Shown piece by piece: positions 12,812 through 25,811 of a stretch of 64,000 bases of DNA (position 1 is the first letter of the stretch; the number at the start of each line of letters is the position of its first letter). Source of the DNA: Acanthopleura granulata. Its lineage: Eukaryota > Mollusca > Polyplacophora > Chitonida > Chitonidae. The notes under the pieces were generated by a model. The model did no database searches. It was given only the letters and a program-made list of their open reading frames with translations, and was not told the DNA's origin. The translations under genes were made by a program, and so were the position numbers. The stretch is from positions 1,513,438 through 1,577,437 of the forward strand of contig JABBOT010000006.1 of the NCBI GenBank assembly GCA_016165875.1. Direction: 5' to 3'.

Positions 12812-13132
12812 CAGATGTAGTTTAATAAAACCATTAGTATGGTGTTGTGCACCAGCTAAGGCTGAGCCATGGTGTAGCAGCAGAACCCATTGCTGTTACC
12901 TTAGCCAGTATATGTGTTACCTTTTTTGTTCGTTATTTAATATATTAAATTAAATACGTAAGTATTTAAGTTGTGTGGTGTATTAGAGGAAGAAAATGCC
13001 TAAATCATGCACTTTTGAAATATAAACCTCTTTTTTTAGACGGAAAACGTCTAAAGTCCCTCACAAATCCGTCAGGAAGGCAGTTGATGTATCCTCAGGG
13101 AATAAGTTACACCCTGATTTACAACAAACTTT

Positions 13133-13376
13133 AGGGGCCTCCGCGGCTCAGTCTTTTAGCGCGCTAGTGCGGCGCAAATGACTCAGACGCCTCTCATCAA
13201 TGCGGTCGCAGTGAGTTCAACTCTAGCTCATGCTGGCTTCCTCTCCGACCTTACGTTTTGAGAGGTCCGTCAGCAACATGGGAATAGTTGTTCCCTCCCA
13301 CCATAATGCTGGCCGCCTTCCTATAAGTAAAATATTCTTGAGTACGGCGTAAACACCAATCAAATAAAATAAATAA
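13133..13376 (+). mobile_element. SINE type 1, full
   Basis: Head ggggcctccgcggctcagtc, body ctcatgctggcttcctctcc, tail ttgagtacggcgtaaacacc. Confidence 0.88.
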
Positions 13377-13492
13377 TTCAACAAACTTTATTATGAATAT
13401 TCGGTACATTATGTGAGTACTCATTTATTGTTATATTCTTGTGGGGCAGTGAGGTACATAACTCCATGAAGTCATTCTAGTTTCTAGTGTTA

Positions 13493-13585
13493 ATATTTAT
13501 TTACACATGTGATTGGTGTTTTACGCCGTACTCAAGATTTTTTCCTTTACACGATCTCGCCAGCATTATAGCGGGAGAAAACCTG
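13493..13585 (-). mobile_element. SINE type 1 tail fragment
   Basis: gattggtgttttacgccgta through gccagcattatagcggg. Confidence 0.75.
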
Positions 13586-14569
13586 AACATGGTACCAGTT
13601 AACAACAGAAAAAAGCTGTGACACCTGCGCAATTCAATATGCACCCACGACTAAGAACAACAAAAACATTGTCCTAGTCAACACCCATTGAGCTGCTGGT
13701 TGCAGTTAAATTCTTTAGGGGTATGTCGCTAACCCGCTTTAACATTAATTAGATTTAATATACTCCAAGTAAATTTCTCTTCCATTCAGTGAAACAAAAC
13801 CCCATCAGTTGAGATTCAGCTATCCGTGATGATGCACATCAGTGATGTCGTCTGTGCGAAGAATGTAATCCAAGCACAGCCGTGCAACACCCAATTTATG
13901 CTTGGTCTCATGGAGATTTGTGTCCCCTTGTGATCAATTTCCCGTGCCATCTCCTTCAGGCAGTTTCGTATCTATATTCTGCCTGGTATATAAAGCAGAG
14001 CGGAAAGAGATGCAATGTCTCATGTTAGATCGTCATATGTTGTTGGGTATAATAATACACCTGTCAGGATGTTCCACGCACCAATATGCAATAATTGTTT
14101 TAAGTATGTCGTTGCATATGACTCATAAAATAAAAAGATGAACAAAACACATACCTTAATACGTAGGCCTACATGTGCCTGTTTTAAGTATGTGAACCTT
14201 GTGTTCCGTTATTGATGACTCCAGTAGCCATGTTGCGGGACATCCCATAACCGATTGTAGCTTTGATGTAACGGCAGAGCCCGCGTCTCTCCATGGAGAT
14301 CATTTTAGAGCAGAGAAAAAAATTCATCGACATCAAACCACTCGTTTTCTCTCGCTTCGCTTCACAATACAGTGGTCTTTCACCGATGCTTTGGTCGTGT
14401 GATGTGTGGCTTCAGTAATAACGCCATTGAGAATTTTCATTTAGAGTGCCAATGGTACGCCGCGGTCTGTTAAGTTCAATTCCAACTGATATCGATTTGT
14501 CTTATGTTCTAGAATGTCTTCAACGAAGTATGTGGTCACACCCATTTCATTATTATGCAGTCGACCGTT

Positions 14570-14735
14570 AAATAGCGCTTAGAATATAATGACTATAAAG
14601 CATAGAGAGTAAAGCCAAAGTGACCACGAAAGTGTCATAGTTGGCAAACGGTCACAGATAACCGGTGACACCCGGCCTGTTGTCAGTTTACCTAAGATAG
14701 GCTTTTATTCTAACTGTTCATGTTAGGGTTTAAAA
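14570..14735 (-). repeat. Dispersed repeat family A copy
   Basis: Minus-orientation copy: agagtaaagcc, gtcatagttggcaaac, cctgttgtcagtttacct, ttttattctaactgttcatg. Confidence 0.55.
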
Positions 14736-14766
14736 CGTAACAACTTGCACATCCCCGTGCACCATG

Positions 14767-14906
14767 GAATATTTATTTATTTGATTAGTGTTTTAAGCCG
14801 TACTCAAGAATATTTCACTTATACCACGGCGGCCAGCATTATGGTGGGAGGAAACCCACAACCATCTGCAGTTTGCTGTCAGACCTTCCCACATAAGGCC
14901 GGAGTC
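14767..14906 (-). mobile_element. SINE type 1, 3' half
   Basis: tatttgattagtgttttaag through cagaccttcccacataagg. Confidence 0.8.
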
Positions 14907-15359
14907 CACCATGGATTTGGCAGAATTGCTGTGATGTTGAAAATACATGTTTGCAATGCAGTATATACTAGACATCACTACATGCTGTGTTGTCATAACA
15001 TTTAATATTTGTGCATAATAACATGAAAACAAAGCAAAAGAACCAGGCCTCGGAGACACTTAGTTCACCATAGGCGTTTGCCTTTCAATCAGGTGCGTGT
15101 TCAAACCCCATTTTGAATAGGGAGTTTGTACATTCAGCAATTTTGTCTCTGAGGCCTTGATAACAGGAACAAACTGACGACGCTCGTCTTTTGTCTGTCA
15201 CTCGTCGTATAATTTACGACGAGTCGTGCTGTTCTTCTTCTTACGTGTTTGCACAAAAACGGCCTCGTGAGACTATGTTTATATCTACGAATTGCATTCC
15301 TCACAAGGGTCGGGTCATACCAAAGACTTTTAAAGTGGTACTGGTTGCTGCCTCAGTCG

Positions 15360-15580
15360 GCGAGCAGTGCTGAGAGGTTACAGCAAGGAAACAGGTCTGG
15401 CTCGCCCTGTGTCAGTATAATGTGACTGGGTGGGGTGCCATATCTGGTGTCTTCGGTATGATGTTCCATCCGTGGCAGGACTCTGTCGAAATGGACTCGC
15501 CCTGCAACAAGAATACAGTATCCATACATTCTAAGGACTCTTCCCCATCATATGACTGAAAAAAATAAATACAATCCTCA
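15360..15580 (+). mobile_element. SINE type 2 body
   Basis: Body only: gagaggttacagcaaggaaa, gtcagtataatgtgactggg, atgatgttccatccgtgg. Confidence 0.65.
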
Positions 15581-16968
15581 AAAAGCGAGGTGTTGTAAAT
15601 ATTCAAATTTTCTCATGCGCGTCACCAGCCAGGTGCACATTACTATCCTGGCGAACTCAAGCGATAAATTTTTCAAAACCTGGAACAAGCATGACATATT
15701 GCTTCACGCGCATGCTTGACCTCGACCTACACATAGAATAGCGGCTTCAAAGGCAATTTGCCGTTATAAACTGGTATTGAACCTTCACCGCCCGATACGT
15801 CTGGAGCTTAATTCGAACACGCCACCCTATCGCAGAATCGATTAGACACAAGGATTATGCAGCGTTTCTGTAACTGTGCCACATGTAAGTTAGTGTTACA
15901 TTTTGCTCCAACTCAGCTTCCATTAGTACATAAAGTGGCCACCGTAAATCAGCAGAAAGTATGACTCTCGGGTGCTGCCAGTCATATTCATGTTACAGTA
16001 TAGTAAACGATATGTGGATTCTGCGCCTATTTCTGATCGACTGATCCATACGTTTATCCGATCGATTACCAGGCGTTCGTGTTCCTCGCTAATTAGCCTC
16101 AACTGACCTTTGTGAGCTAAGTGCTGTTTAATGTTGAGCAAAGTGTAAACAATAATCCGGCATTGCTCATGTAGAATAAAGAGTAAACAGAAGGATAAAA
16201 GTAAAGCCCGGCACACGACATGTGCGCACTCACTCGGGGGCAAATAAAAATAAAAGCTCTCAATGTTTTCAAAAGGTTAGCCCTTTCAGACATTGGTTAC
16301 ATTTGCGTTTCTGTGGTATCCACGCAATCTCGCGAGACCAAGGTGTATTGTTTTGAACGGAGCACAGACATCTTCTCTGGATGTTTTCCTCCGATTAGTG
16401 CTCGTTTCGAGTTGTTTCATGCAACCGATCATTTCTCCAGCTGGACGAATTACGCGAGCTCAAAGCGATTGGGTTGAACCGTTGGATCCAAAGGGTAAAT
16501 CTCGTACAGGGCCATCCACAATTTTTACCTTTTTCCACACGTTGAATAGCAACTTTCTAATCCGTAATCCTCCGTAGGGTTACAACGTCGCGAATTAGGC
16601 ATTACTGTCTTCTGGATTGAAAACATCTCTGTAAGTGTAATACATGTGTAGGTACTGCTGTCCGTTGATTCGGTTAACGATGTGGAATTTACACGGCGGC
16701 GGCCTCTTGGCGTGAAGGGCAGAGGTTATGTAAGAAAAATCAAGGTCACCCACCCACGACAATATACCTTGCGTGTCGGGTGAGATTACTGTTTGGAAAC
16801 CCATTGGCAGCCCGAGATTTCACTTTTGAAGAAGAATACAGAAAAGACTTTTTTTGGTGTTTAAGCATTTCGGCTGATTCTGAAATGAAATTGCGTGTGG
16901 ATGGAGACTGCTTTATTCAAAGACTGAAAACTACAGATTTGGACAATTAAAAAAAACAGCGATAGGAA

Positions 16969-18249
16969 ATGACTGGAGGAGGAATGGAAAGGAATACTGT
17001 ATCTGAAGGTCTGCTCATTCGGTATGACGTCCGTAATGGCCGATACAACCCAAATTACGGTCGTACCACGAGCACTGAGCACGCCATGGGGACGTACACG
17101 CCTAGAATCCTCCGCGGTACTGAATTTTACATCGGACCTCCTTCCAACCCGCAAACTGAGCAGACGTTAACCAACTCTGCCAGGAGCAGCGACATCTACA
17201 CCAAGGGAAATAGCTCCAGGCATAAAAATGTATACGTCATTCGCAACGAAGACTCTGAGTCTAATGCGAACGATCCAAAAGATCCTGGAGTAGATGAAAA
17301 CGAGATTCCTCAGTTTGAAGACACCGAGTTGTTCAAGTTGATTGAACCGTTATTTTACCTCATGGCAGTGTTTGGATTATTCTATCCTTCCTGCAAGAAA
17401 CATTGTATATACGGACGAGCACTGTCCAAGTGCTACGGCGTATTTGTTGTTGTTGTATTATGGACCAATGTTTTTCGTCAGTTGTCTTGCCTAACCCCAT
17501 CAGAATGGCATAGGTCAGGAGGAGTGCTGAAGCTCTCAATACTAGGATGGTTCCTTCAGAGTGCAGTTTCCACTCTGCATTGTTTCTGGGCTTGGAATTT
17601 CAATTCGTTACCAGAACTATTTCTTCAGTGGAATGCCTGCTGGGAACGGAACAAACTTCCTCTCAAGTCACGCAGGCACCTCAAATCCATAGCACTTGGT
17701 AGTTCTATCTTTGGATATGTAGTTTTACTACTTCTGTTGATTTTCTGTTTGTACGCCACTTTCAGCCCAGATGATATATTTGTGATAGATCGTGATAGTC
17801 TTCGGGATTGCCCGGTAAACTCCGGCACCGGCAGCGTAATATTAACAATTATCTTCACCCTATCGTTGATATACACAACGGCTGCATGGATACTGCCCTT
17901 AATTCAGCTATACTTACTTTCTGCCGGACTCAGCAGGGAATACATGCATTATAACCGTTCTCTACGAACTGCCATCGATGAGCACCATAGTATCCATCGA
18001 CATTTGGAAGACTTTCGACAGCGTCATTTGTCCATCGGTCACCTGACGCTGACGGCAGATCATGTGATGTCAGTCTACTCGTCAGTTATATTCATTGTGA
18101 ACTCGGTGACATTTTTAGCGTTAATGGCCGATTTATGCTTGAATCCCTCAACCGAAAGTGCCGTACGACTGGCTTCGTCAGTGTTCATGGCGATGTCAGG
18201 TTTCGCCTTGGTGGTATTCCTCTACGCGTGCGTCTCTGTCAACACTAAT
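16969..18249 (+). CDS. GR-like exon 1
   Basis: 427 codons holding the N-terminal tail and all but the last membrane segment. Ends at AAT before the donor gtaagc, phase 0. Reading on without splicing would give a 454-aa protein lacking the final segment. Confidence 0.88.
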
Positions 18250-21206
18250 GTAAGCATTAGATTATATAACGCGAGAATCAAATGTAGGTATAGGTTATCT
18301 TTTCCTGGCATTTGGCGTCTAAGCCGAACCTAGACCAAGTATTACACTTATGCCTGAGCTACATTTGTAAACCCATGTCTGAGAGACCACTATTAACTGT
18401 CTTGGATTTAGTCTTAATTTCAAAACAATTTACAGTGGTAAAATGACGTCTTGGTTTAATCATTTTTATTTGAATACTTAAGAGTTCTCCTAGACTTTCA
18501 TCACAAAATGGAAACTAGCATTAACATTCAAATATGCCGTTCATGAATGATAGCAGAGACCATGTTAGCCTGACTTAAGCTAAAGAGAACTTCTTCATCC
18601 AGGAGTCACTTTCATGAATCTTCACATGAAGATATCCGTATAAATACATTATATCTAATACGTTATATCTAACTGCCACACATTACACTGACTTGTTGCT
18701 AAACAGATCTGTAGTAACGAAGAGACCTCGGGCCGGTGCCACGAAGCCAGTTTTGACTTTTGTCAAATTTGAGATCTAATTTTTAGACAATTTTTAGATC
18801 ATGTGAGTCAAGGTGATTTATTTATTTACTTGATTGGTGTTTCACATCGTACTCAAGCATATTTTACTTATACCACGGCGGCCAACATTATGGTGGGATG
18901 AGCCAGGACAGAGCCCAACGGAAAACCTACGACCATCCGCAGGTTGCTGCTAGACCTTCCCACGTACGGCCGGAGATGAAGCCATTATGACCTAGGCTTC
19001 AACTCACCGCGACCGCATTGGTGACAATGACCTGGGTCATTACGCTACGCTAGCGGGCCAACCCCTCGGTCACGGAGGCCCCCAGTTAAAATAAGGTACA
19101 CTTAGCAAGAATTATATTGAGACAAACATATCTAAATTGGAACACCTCGGGTCATAAACTCTATTTTGTATGAAAGTTTTAATTTAAGACTTGAGTCAAA
19201 AATCTCTTTGTCTCTAATCAAGGTAATTTCACGCAAAACTATCCTTTACACATTTCTTTACACATTTTGTTGAAACAAAAACTTGAAAAAATTCCTATGT
19301 GATTAAGAATTTGCTTTCCTGCTCGAATTTATGTTTATAAAGTAGGGAGGATATTAAACTTATCTTATTAAGTACAGTTCTTTTAGTATGTAGTAAACCC
19401 TGGTAAAATCGGCCTTTTTGCCGGAGAGAGTGTCATGAATGGTCATAGATTATTCGAGTGTTATTCTCACGACAACCTGAGCTCATCCACCTATATGTTT
19501 GTTTCAGTCTCAAACCCCACTCCTGACCCTCCTTAAATACAAGGTCATTTCCGGGTCATCTGAGAACGCCATTCAGGTATGGTAACCAATCAGATGTTCT
19601 TAACTTTGACAGCTTTTGACGGACATATTAGTATTTTAGTTTGTCTTGATATGGTCGTGAAATGGTGGCAATTAATGTTTAGAATGTTTACTTTGGTGGA
19701 AAGTTGATCCTTTGAAATTGATTTCTTTTCAAAGTAATTTTATCAATCTTTTTAACTGTTTAAGTCTTCAAAGATGTGAATTTTTCATCATAATTATTTT
19801 ATTTCTCGTATATGTGGTAAGTTTATCACAATGAGCTTACACCAAAATTTGCTTTGTTTATCATTCTTACTTTTTAGCATGATCTAATAAGTTTGTTCCA
19901 GTAATGAAATCTTTCATACTTTGGTTTTTTTACCATTGTTGTTGCTTTTGGACCTGGATGAAAACAGTAGGATATAAAACAATAGTCACGAATTTCAGAG
20001 AAACAGTAACCTTATCGCTCTTAATTTTGTCCAATCAGGTGAGCCTGTTTCTGTGTCAGCTGAAATCACGAATTTGGGGATTTTCAGTTCTTCGGCTCTT
20101 TACTGTCAACAAATCTACAGTTTTTTGTGTGAGTTTTATTTTACCTTTCCGTTAAACAGTTACAAGCCGATATCGCCTGTTTTAAGTTTATTACAAGTGT
20201 CTAAGGTGTTGTACTGCGGCTTAGAAATACCACATCTGTGCAAATCGATATTATTGCCATTTTACGGGTGCCAGGGCTAGAGAAGATAAAATGGGGAGGA
20301 AAATCGACAAACATGGAACATACTCCCTGTAAACCATAAGAGCTCCTCCAAAATATGTGACGTGAGACGAGCAGTGATATAAAGTGTAATTGTCCACTGT
20401 CAGATGCTGAAACAGAAAAAGGCTTTTATCAATTCTGGAACACAAGCTTGTGTTAGAACGAAATATGACAGTTTTGTATGAAATGTACTCCTGTTAACTC
20501 AAGTTTTAGACACAATTCCGGTTTTCAGCCCGTCTGTCCGCTTTGCTTTCCGCACAATGACTATGTTATATGACTATGTTATATCCAACGATATTGTTGG
20601 ATTTTGTATTCAGATTCATTGTATATAACCTAGATCAGGTTTGAAAACCAACCGCATCTGTCCATAATTGCTTCATAATTTCCTAGATACTGATTGATCG
20701 ATGTTTTCCTGGCTATAACTGTTCAGTTAGGGGAATTAGGGGCTACACAAAAGGGCTCAAATCGCAGTGAAAAATGTAACCTGACGCTGCTGTGCTTGTG
20801 TACTACCTAAGTTTTATATGGGCGCGCATACTCCAGAAAAGAATAAAAGGGCGCATGTCTTTGCAACTCTTTGTTAACGGCGGAACCGAGTTTTAAGAGA
20901 TTTTAGTTATTGTCCCGTTTTCATAAAACCTTGTCAGGTTCACTTTGTAATCCTTCAGCTTTAGTTCAAAGATCAGCTTGATTCATGCATACGTTATATT
21001 TATTGTGCAATATAAAATCTCTGAACTAGCTTGTTGTTGTTGTTGTTTTTCAGTGCATCTGTGTACTGTCCTTGTACTTGGCCGTCCTTATTCACATTCT
21101 ACCAGTGACGTCAGAGTCTCATTCTGGCTACACCGCTGAAAACGGAACAAATGTCAGCGACATGAATTGGAACGAAGCTAATGTGACAACTGAGTCAAGA
21201 ATCTGA
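16969..21206 (+). CDS. Gustatory-receptor-like 7TM protein (four exons, complete)
   Basis: Predicted member of the insect-type gustatory/odorant receptor superfamily (GR-like, GRL), membrane proteins that act as ligand-gated cation channels in insects; the role in this animal is unknown. Exons 16969-18249, 19508-19576, 20039-20128 and 21054-21206 join in phase 0 throughout, giving 530 residues. A hydrophilic N-tail of about 118 residues is followed by hydrophobic segments near 121-143, 152-172, 186-208, 240-264, 288-318, 362-388, 398-420 and 474-497; eight blocks by eye, where the family has seven, so one may not span. The last segment holds LYLAVLIHI (487-495), a diverged form of the family TYhhhhhQF signature. 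Three phase-0 introns near the C-terminus are the ancestral pattern of this superfamily. The long open frame reads on to 18333 but has a perfect gtaagc donor at 18250. No orthologue can be named. Confidence 0.85.
18812..19083 (-). mobile_element. SINE type 1, full, in GR-like intron 1
   Basis: Complete minus copy from tttatttacttgattggtg to the head end cggtcacggaggcccc. Confidence 0.87.
19508..19576 (+). CDS. GR-like exon 2
   Basis: 23 codons (starts SQTPLLTLLKYKV) between acceptor gtttcag and donor gtatgg, phase 0 to 0. Small C-terminal exons of this kind are typical of the GR family. Confidence 0.78.
20039..20128 (+). CDS. GR-like exon 3
   Basis: 30 codons between acceptor ccaatcag and donor gtgagt, phase 0 to 0. 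Includes GFSVLRLFTVNKS, matching the region just before the final membrane segment in GR proteins. Confidence 0.82.
21054..21206 (+). CDS. GR-like exon 4 (terminal)
   Basis: 50 codons plus TGA after the acceptor tgtttttcag with a TTG-rich pyrimidine tract. Begins with the last membrane segment CICVLSLYLAVLIHI and ends in a tail with several Asn-X-Ser/Thr sites. Confidence 0.83.
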   Translation, partial: CICVLSLYLAVLIHILPVTSESHSGYTAENGTNVSDMNWNEANVTTESRI

Positions 21207-21747
21207 GTGGAAGAAGATTATGCAAGAATGGTGTGGCTGTGACCAGGGGAAATGCTACAAAAGTATGGTGATCACCCTAAACAGGAACGGAAAACACGAA
21301 AATGTCTTATCACTATAGGTAGAATAATGTGATCTTTTTCCCCGGAACAAGAATGGCATGAGTGCCACTAACGTGTTGAGAATGCGAATAGGTGAAGTGA
21401 CACAAATGCAATTTATATCGGTTGATTCAAAAAGGTGAAAGATTATGGCTGACCGTCAGTTCAGAATTGTTTCATTCAAAAAATGGCCGAAAAGAACTAG
21501 CAGACAGCTTGACCTGCACAAAAAAGAATCTTGCAGCAAAGCAATGTTTGTGTAACTTAAAGAAAGTCCTGTGACTCCGCTTGCATATACGGAAGGTACA
21601 GATGGCAGCAAATGTCCGGAATTGGTACCCGGAGTTTCTCATTCCTCGGAGGGGTAATGCAGATTCTTTTGAATCACGTGACATGGTGAGACTATCGTCA
21701 GTTTTATTAAATTCATGACTGATGTAATTCTGATAATGTTCTAATTT

Positions 21748-21753
21748 AATAAA
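21748..21753 (+). terminator. Possible poly(A) signal of the GR-like gene
   Basis: AATAAA about 540 bases after the stop. It may serve the GR-like gene, but nothing else supports it. Confidence 0.2.
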
Positions 21754-21949
21754 TATTTCAATCATTTCCGGGTTTAATGATGAAGATTGCGTTTCAGAAA
21801 GATTGAATAATCTGTGCAGTCAAAGAAGCAGTTCTATTAAGCTTTGAAAACCACGACAATATTGATCTAACTTTTCCAAGAGTAGTTGCCTAAACTCCCG
21901 AAACGGAAACTCCCGAGCAAATCCGAATGCAGCTGCACCCTGAGAGGAT

Positions 21950-22150
21950 TTACTGACGTCAAATGCCCCATTCCCAGCTCACCGTAATGACGTTGCATTA
22001 GACACATTACCACATCACGGAAAAAATGTTACATAGCGACACAGTAACATTGCTTTACAATCAGTGTTGTACGTACCAGTGACTCGAGGTCCTGCTTCAA
22101 ATTAGCTCCACGTATGGAGATGTGAAAATATGCTACCTCCCTATTCATGT
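21950..22150 (+). repeat. Dispersed repeat family C, copy 1
   Basis: Begins tgacgtcaaatgccccattc and ccagctcaccgtaatgacgt; aligns with 37614-37860. Confidence 0.5.
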
Positions 22151-23619
22151 ACTGTTACGACGTCGCATTGTTTACCCCACTCAAAGTGAGTCGAATGTTG
22201 CATGACGCCCGTGCGTCTGGGGAAAGTAAAAGGCGTGCTAAATATTACCTATAAAGCGGAACACATACCAGCACTTCAGTACAACGCTGTAGAGCGAGTA
22301 ATTTGTCAGAATGAATCAGACAACATTTTGCACCACTATGAAAAACCTCGTAAAAGTGTTTAATGGACCATGCCAAAAAAACCGAGGTATTTTATTTTAC
22401 TGCACGAGACCGGAGTGCTGTGCGTCCGACTTGTGCTATGCCCGAGGACTAATTGACAGACCACACAGATTGTTAGTACAAGCCGAATCATAGGAGTGAA
22501 ACTTTTCTCTTCAGTGACTGTGCAAGCATGTACTTGTCCTATTGTGCAAGCTGGTGTGCTATGAAAGGGTTGTAGCATCGCTTTACGTTCAAAGGACACT
22601 GCATTTATGCTGTCCTCAATCAGCAATTGTTGTCCCCAACAAATGCACAATGTTGCAAGGATGGGGAAATAAAATTAATGCAAAAGAAGATGGAAGTCAT
22701 TGTATCTGTTTTGGATGACAAATAGCATAAATGACACATTCCGATGTTAAGAGAATAAAATCAATGTTTTTATCCATTTTAGCTACTAGGGCGTAATCGC
22801 TCGTACTTGTAGAAGTTTTACTTCTACATCGAAGAAAACTACAGAACAAAGTACAAATCCCGGTAATGTCTGTTGAACATTTGTCGCCACGTAGATTTAA
22901 GAACTGAGCCTGTATTTATACAAGGGTCACATCATACAGTAATGTTAGCTCTGTTATGCAATTTGATGGTTTTACTCCCTCCCATCTGCATGACTCTCTT
23001 TTGCCTTCTATAAGTAATATTCTCTTGAGTGTGATTTTAGATGTATTGTCAGATTTATTTGTCAGTCTGTCTGTGACTAGGCTTGCACGTTGTGTACAAA
23101 GCTATGAACAGGTATGCGCCCGTAGGAAGTTCAAGTTTCGATATAACACAGTTCATTCTTCGCCCTGACATCCGGGAGTTCGTCGGTAAGTCTTTAGGCG
23201 ATCAGTGTGCTGCTTATATACTGGTGCCAGGAACGAAAAATGTACAAGTGCCTAGCATTTAATTGTGGTACTGACAGTCCTTGACTGCACACAGCGTGAG
23301 CTCTTCCATCGGACCTGTGTCGGATTGTATCCCATACATTGCCATGGTTGTGGTCCACATGAGCCAGTGTCACTGCCTTGTGAAACTACACTACCTGTAT
23401 CAGCATAAGGCCCTGTTATACACAGACTGGAATAGGTTTTGGTGTACATTAACCCAGGAAAAGGGAAATAAAGAAAATGGTTATGGAACCGTGATGGACA
23501 TACAAATTAAAAAGTCCTCGCTCGTGACAAAGAATTACAATAAGATGAAAAGAACTCCTCAGAATGTTGGGCTACAAGCACCATATTTGGAAAATTGTCA
23601 GTGGATTTCTGGAACCATA

Positions 23620-23740
23620 AACCCCTAACTGAGATAAATTTACATGAGACAGGATTTCACAAGTTAAGTATGAGCATTTGTTAACAAGCCCACTGTCCTT
23701 ATTGCCCTAGTTTTACTCTCTTTGCTGTAATTCTGTTTTC
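23620..23740 (+). repeat. Dispersed repeat family A fragment
   Basis: Retains cccctaactgagataaattta and ctagttttactctctttgctg of the family 3' half. Confidence 0.4.
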
Positions 23741-24174
23741 AGTTTCTGGAAGGGCTAAAAGTAGATATGTTTGAATTTGATTTTAGTCCATGTTAATAAA
23801 AAAAAGGAACAGGCAAAAAGTTAAATAGCTTCCTGTGTTATGTTCTCTGTAATCAGTTTTACGATGCACTTACATTTTAAATGTTTGCTGGACAAAACAC
23901 GGCGTTGAGCCGACATGTCTTTACACACATATGGGATAATAGGAGGTAATGTTCTAGAAATGTTATTGAAAGACGTCGATGTTTGTTTCGTCCGTCCTTG
24001 AAGTTCTTCGAGGGAGTACACGTCTGGATTTGTTGCTCAAAGTTACTTCAAAGACTTCATTCTGCAATGGCGGATATATATACTGTCATCGGACCACCCC
24101 GTTCAATGATCAAGGTGCGACCCTCAAGCACTCCCCACTTAAACGATGGTGGTCAGATTTACTGCTCAGAAAAA

Positions 24175-24425
24175 CGGAGCGACCGGCATAAACCCCTGAC
24201 CTTTGACAAACCACACATTGGTGAGAAAACACAGAGTGACCGGCATAAACCCTTGACCTTTGACAAGCCACACATTGGTGAGAAAAACAGAGTCACCAGC
24301 ATAAACCCCTGACTTTCGACAAACCACACATTGGTGAGAGAAAACAGAGTGACCGGCATAAACCCTTGACCTTTGACAAACCACACATGGGTGAGAGAAA
24401 CGGAATGAACGGTATAAAACATCAA
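24175..24425 (+). repeat. 57-bp tandem array (four units)
   Basis: Units near 24181, 24238, 24293 and 24350 carry cggcataaacccctgacctt and aaaccacacattggtgag. The 100-aa open frames over it on both strands are repeat artefacts. Confidence 0.82.
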
Positions 24426-24454
24426 CCTCTGACAAGCCACGTTGGAGTAAGACA

Positions 24455-24735
24455 GGAATCGTGTACATGTGGGAGTAAGCTAAGCGTAGTGTACACGTGG
24501 GAGTACTTCAGGCGTCGTTTACATGTAAGAGTAAGTCATGCGTCGTGAACCCGTGGGAGTACGATAGATGTCGTGTGGGTGTGGGAGTAAGCCTGGTGTC
24601 GTGTACATGTGGGAGTAGGTTTGGGGTCGTGTAAATGTGAAATAAGTCATGTAAATGAGAGAGTAAGTCCGGCGTCATGTACATGTGGGAGTAAGCCAGG
24701 CGCCGTGCACATTTGGGATTAAGTTAGGTGTCGTG
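24455..24735 (+). repeat. About 30-bp tandem array (roughly nine units)
   Basis: Unit like gtcgtgtacatgtgggagta followed by agtcaggc; directly after the 57-bp array, so two unrelated arrays abut. Confidence 0.75.
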
Positions 24736-25811
24736 TACAGATGGCTGTAAGTCAGAAAACAACACATTTCATATTGTCCTTCACTTACCACCATGTGGAT
24801 TCATAGGTCATAAGGTTAAGACCAATGGACAGCCGGCTTGTATCACAAAACGTCAGCCGTTACTTACGAAACGGTATTTTTCTTACCTAATCTTTGTCGC
24901 ATACGTTCGAGTTCTGAAATATGAATTAAAAATTTTCTTAAAAATTTTAAATACATTAATGGTTACTGGAATTGATAAGTTGTGTGACGTCTCGTCTAAA
25001 GGTAATTGTAGGGTTTAGAAGTCTACTGACCAGCGTCTCAATAACCCTGGCCCAGCAGAAATTACTGGACCCTCTTTCCAAAATATGAACTTTAGACCAG
25101 ACATTTGCTGGAGAAAAAAATCCCAGATAACCAGGATTTGATTGATCAGCCAAAATCCACTGAACAGTCAGTAGTGTTGTTGGACCAGGCCAGCGTTGAC
25201 ATGACATTTCACGGGTGTGCAACAGTGCCTGCAAAACTAACTACAAATGTGTTCGGGTCACACAAGATTTTGAAGAAGAATGACATTGTGATTACACAGA
25301 GCTGCAATTTGGAAGCATATATAATTTATCTTTTGGGAAAAATACCTTCAAGTTATTTCACCTTCCAGTTGCAGAAAGCAATAGGTTTCCTACAGTAAAA
25401 GATTTCTCAAAATGCAGTAGTAAAAGGTTTTCTCAAAATTACTTGTTTATTTTATGCGTATTTGATGGTAAAGTTTCAGAGATGGCGCCGAACCCGACTA
25501 TTACCGCTATGGTATACATATCTGTACTTTATACTTGCGACAGTTTGTCAATGACCTGCCAGAAGTCGATGGTTTATTCTTTGTTTTCTGTTTTTCTGTA
25601 TTCATAGCATGAATCAAAAAAAAATGTGTATGCCTTTAAACACCAATCAAACAATCAATAAGTAGTTGTAAATAATGTTAGGATACAACCAAATACTACC
25701 TATTCCCTCGGCGTCTTCTTTAACTTGAAACCTCTACAACAACTCCATCGCCATGACGTTTACTTATCGCACAGTGCCGTATTGTATTCTTGGCCTAATT
25801 ATTCCTAATAT
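24736..25811. other. No gene seen
   Basis: Short frames only. No splice-supported exon found on either strand. Confidence 0.4.

Larger units (their letters stand above)
12282..16968. other. Intergenic region between P450 and GR-like gene
   Basis: Holds SINE fragments, a family A copy and a SINE type 2 body. Remaining unique DNA (13.6-14.5, 15.6-16.9 kb) has only short open frames without support. A GR-like promoter must lie in the last part, but no clear core motif was seen. Confidence 0.45.
21207..24170. other. No gene recognised
   Basis: A TATA-like tataaag at 22251 precedes a 60-codon frame at 22311-22493 (starts MNQTTFCTTMKNLVKVFNGP), not recognised and not supported. A degraded SINE tail may lie at 22975-23045. 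The 115-codon frame at 23281-23628 has no coding signs. Confidence 0.4.

Noticed and set aside
18250..18333. Readthrough end of the GR-like long frame as the true C-terminus
   Set aside because: A strong gtaagc donor precedes it and the spliced exons restore the family's final membrane segment.
23281..23628. 115-codon open frame
   Set aside because: No recognisable domain or exon boundaries; ends inside a family A repeat fragment.
24175..24425. CRISPR-like regular repeats
   Set aside because: Repeats are contiguous 57-bp units without unique spacers, and the DNA is clearly animal nuclear.
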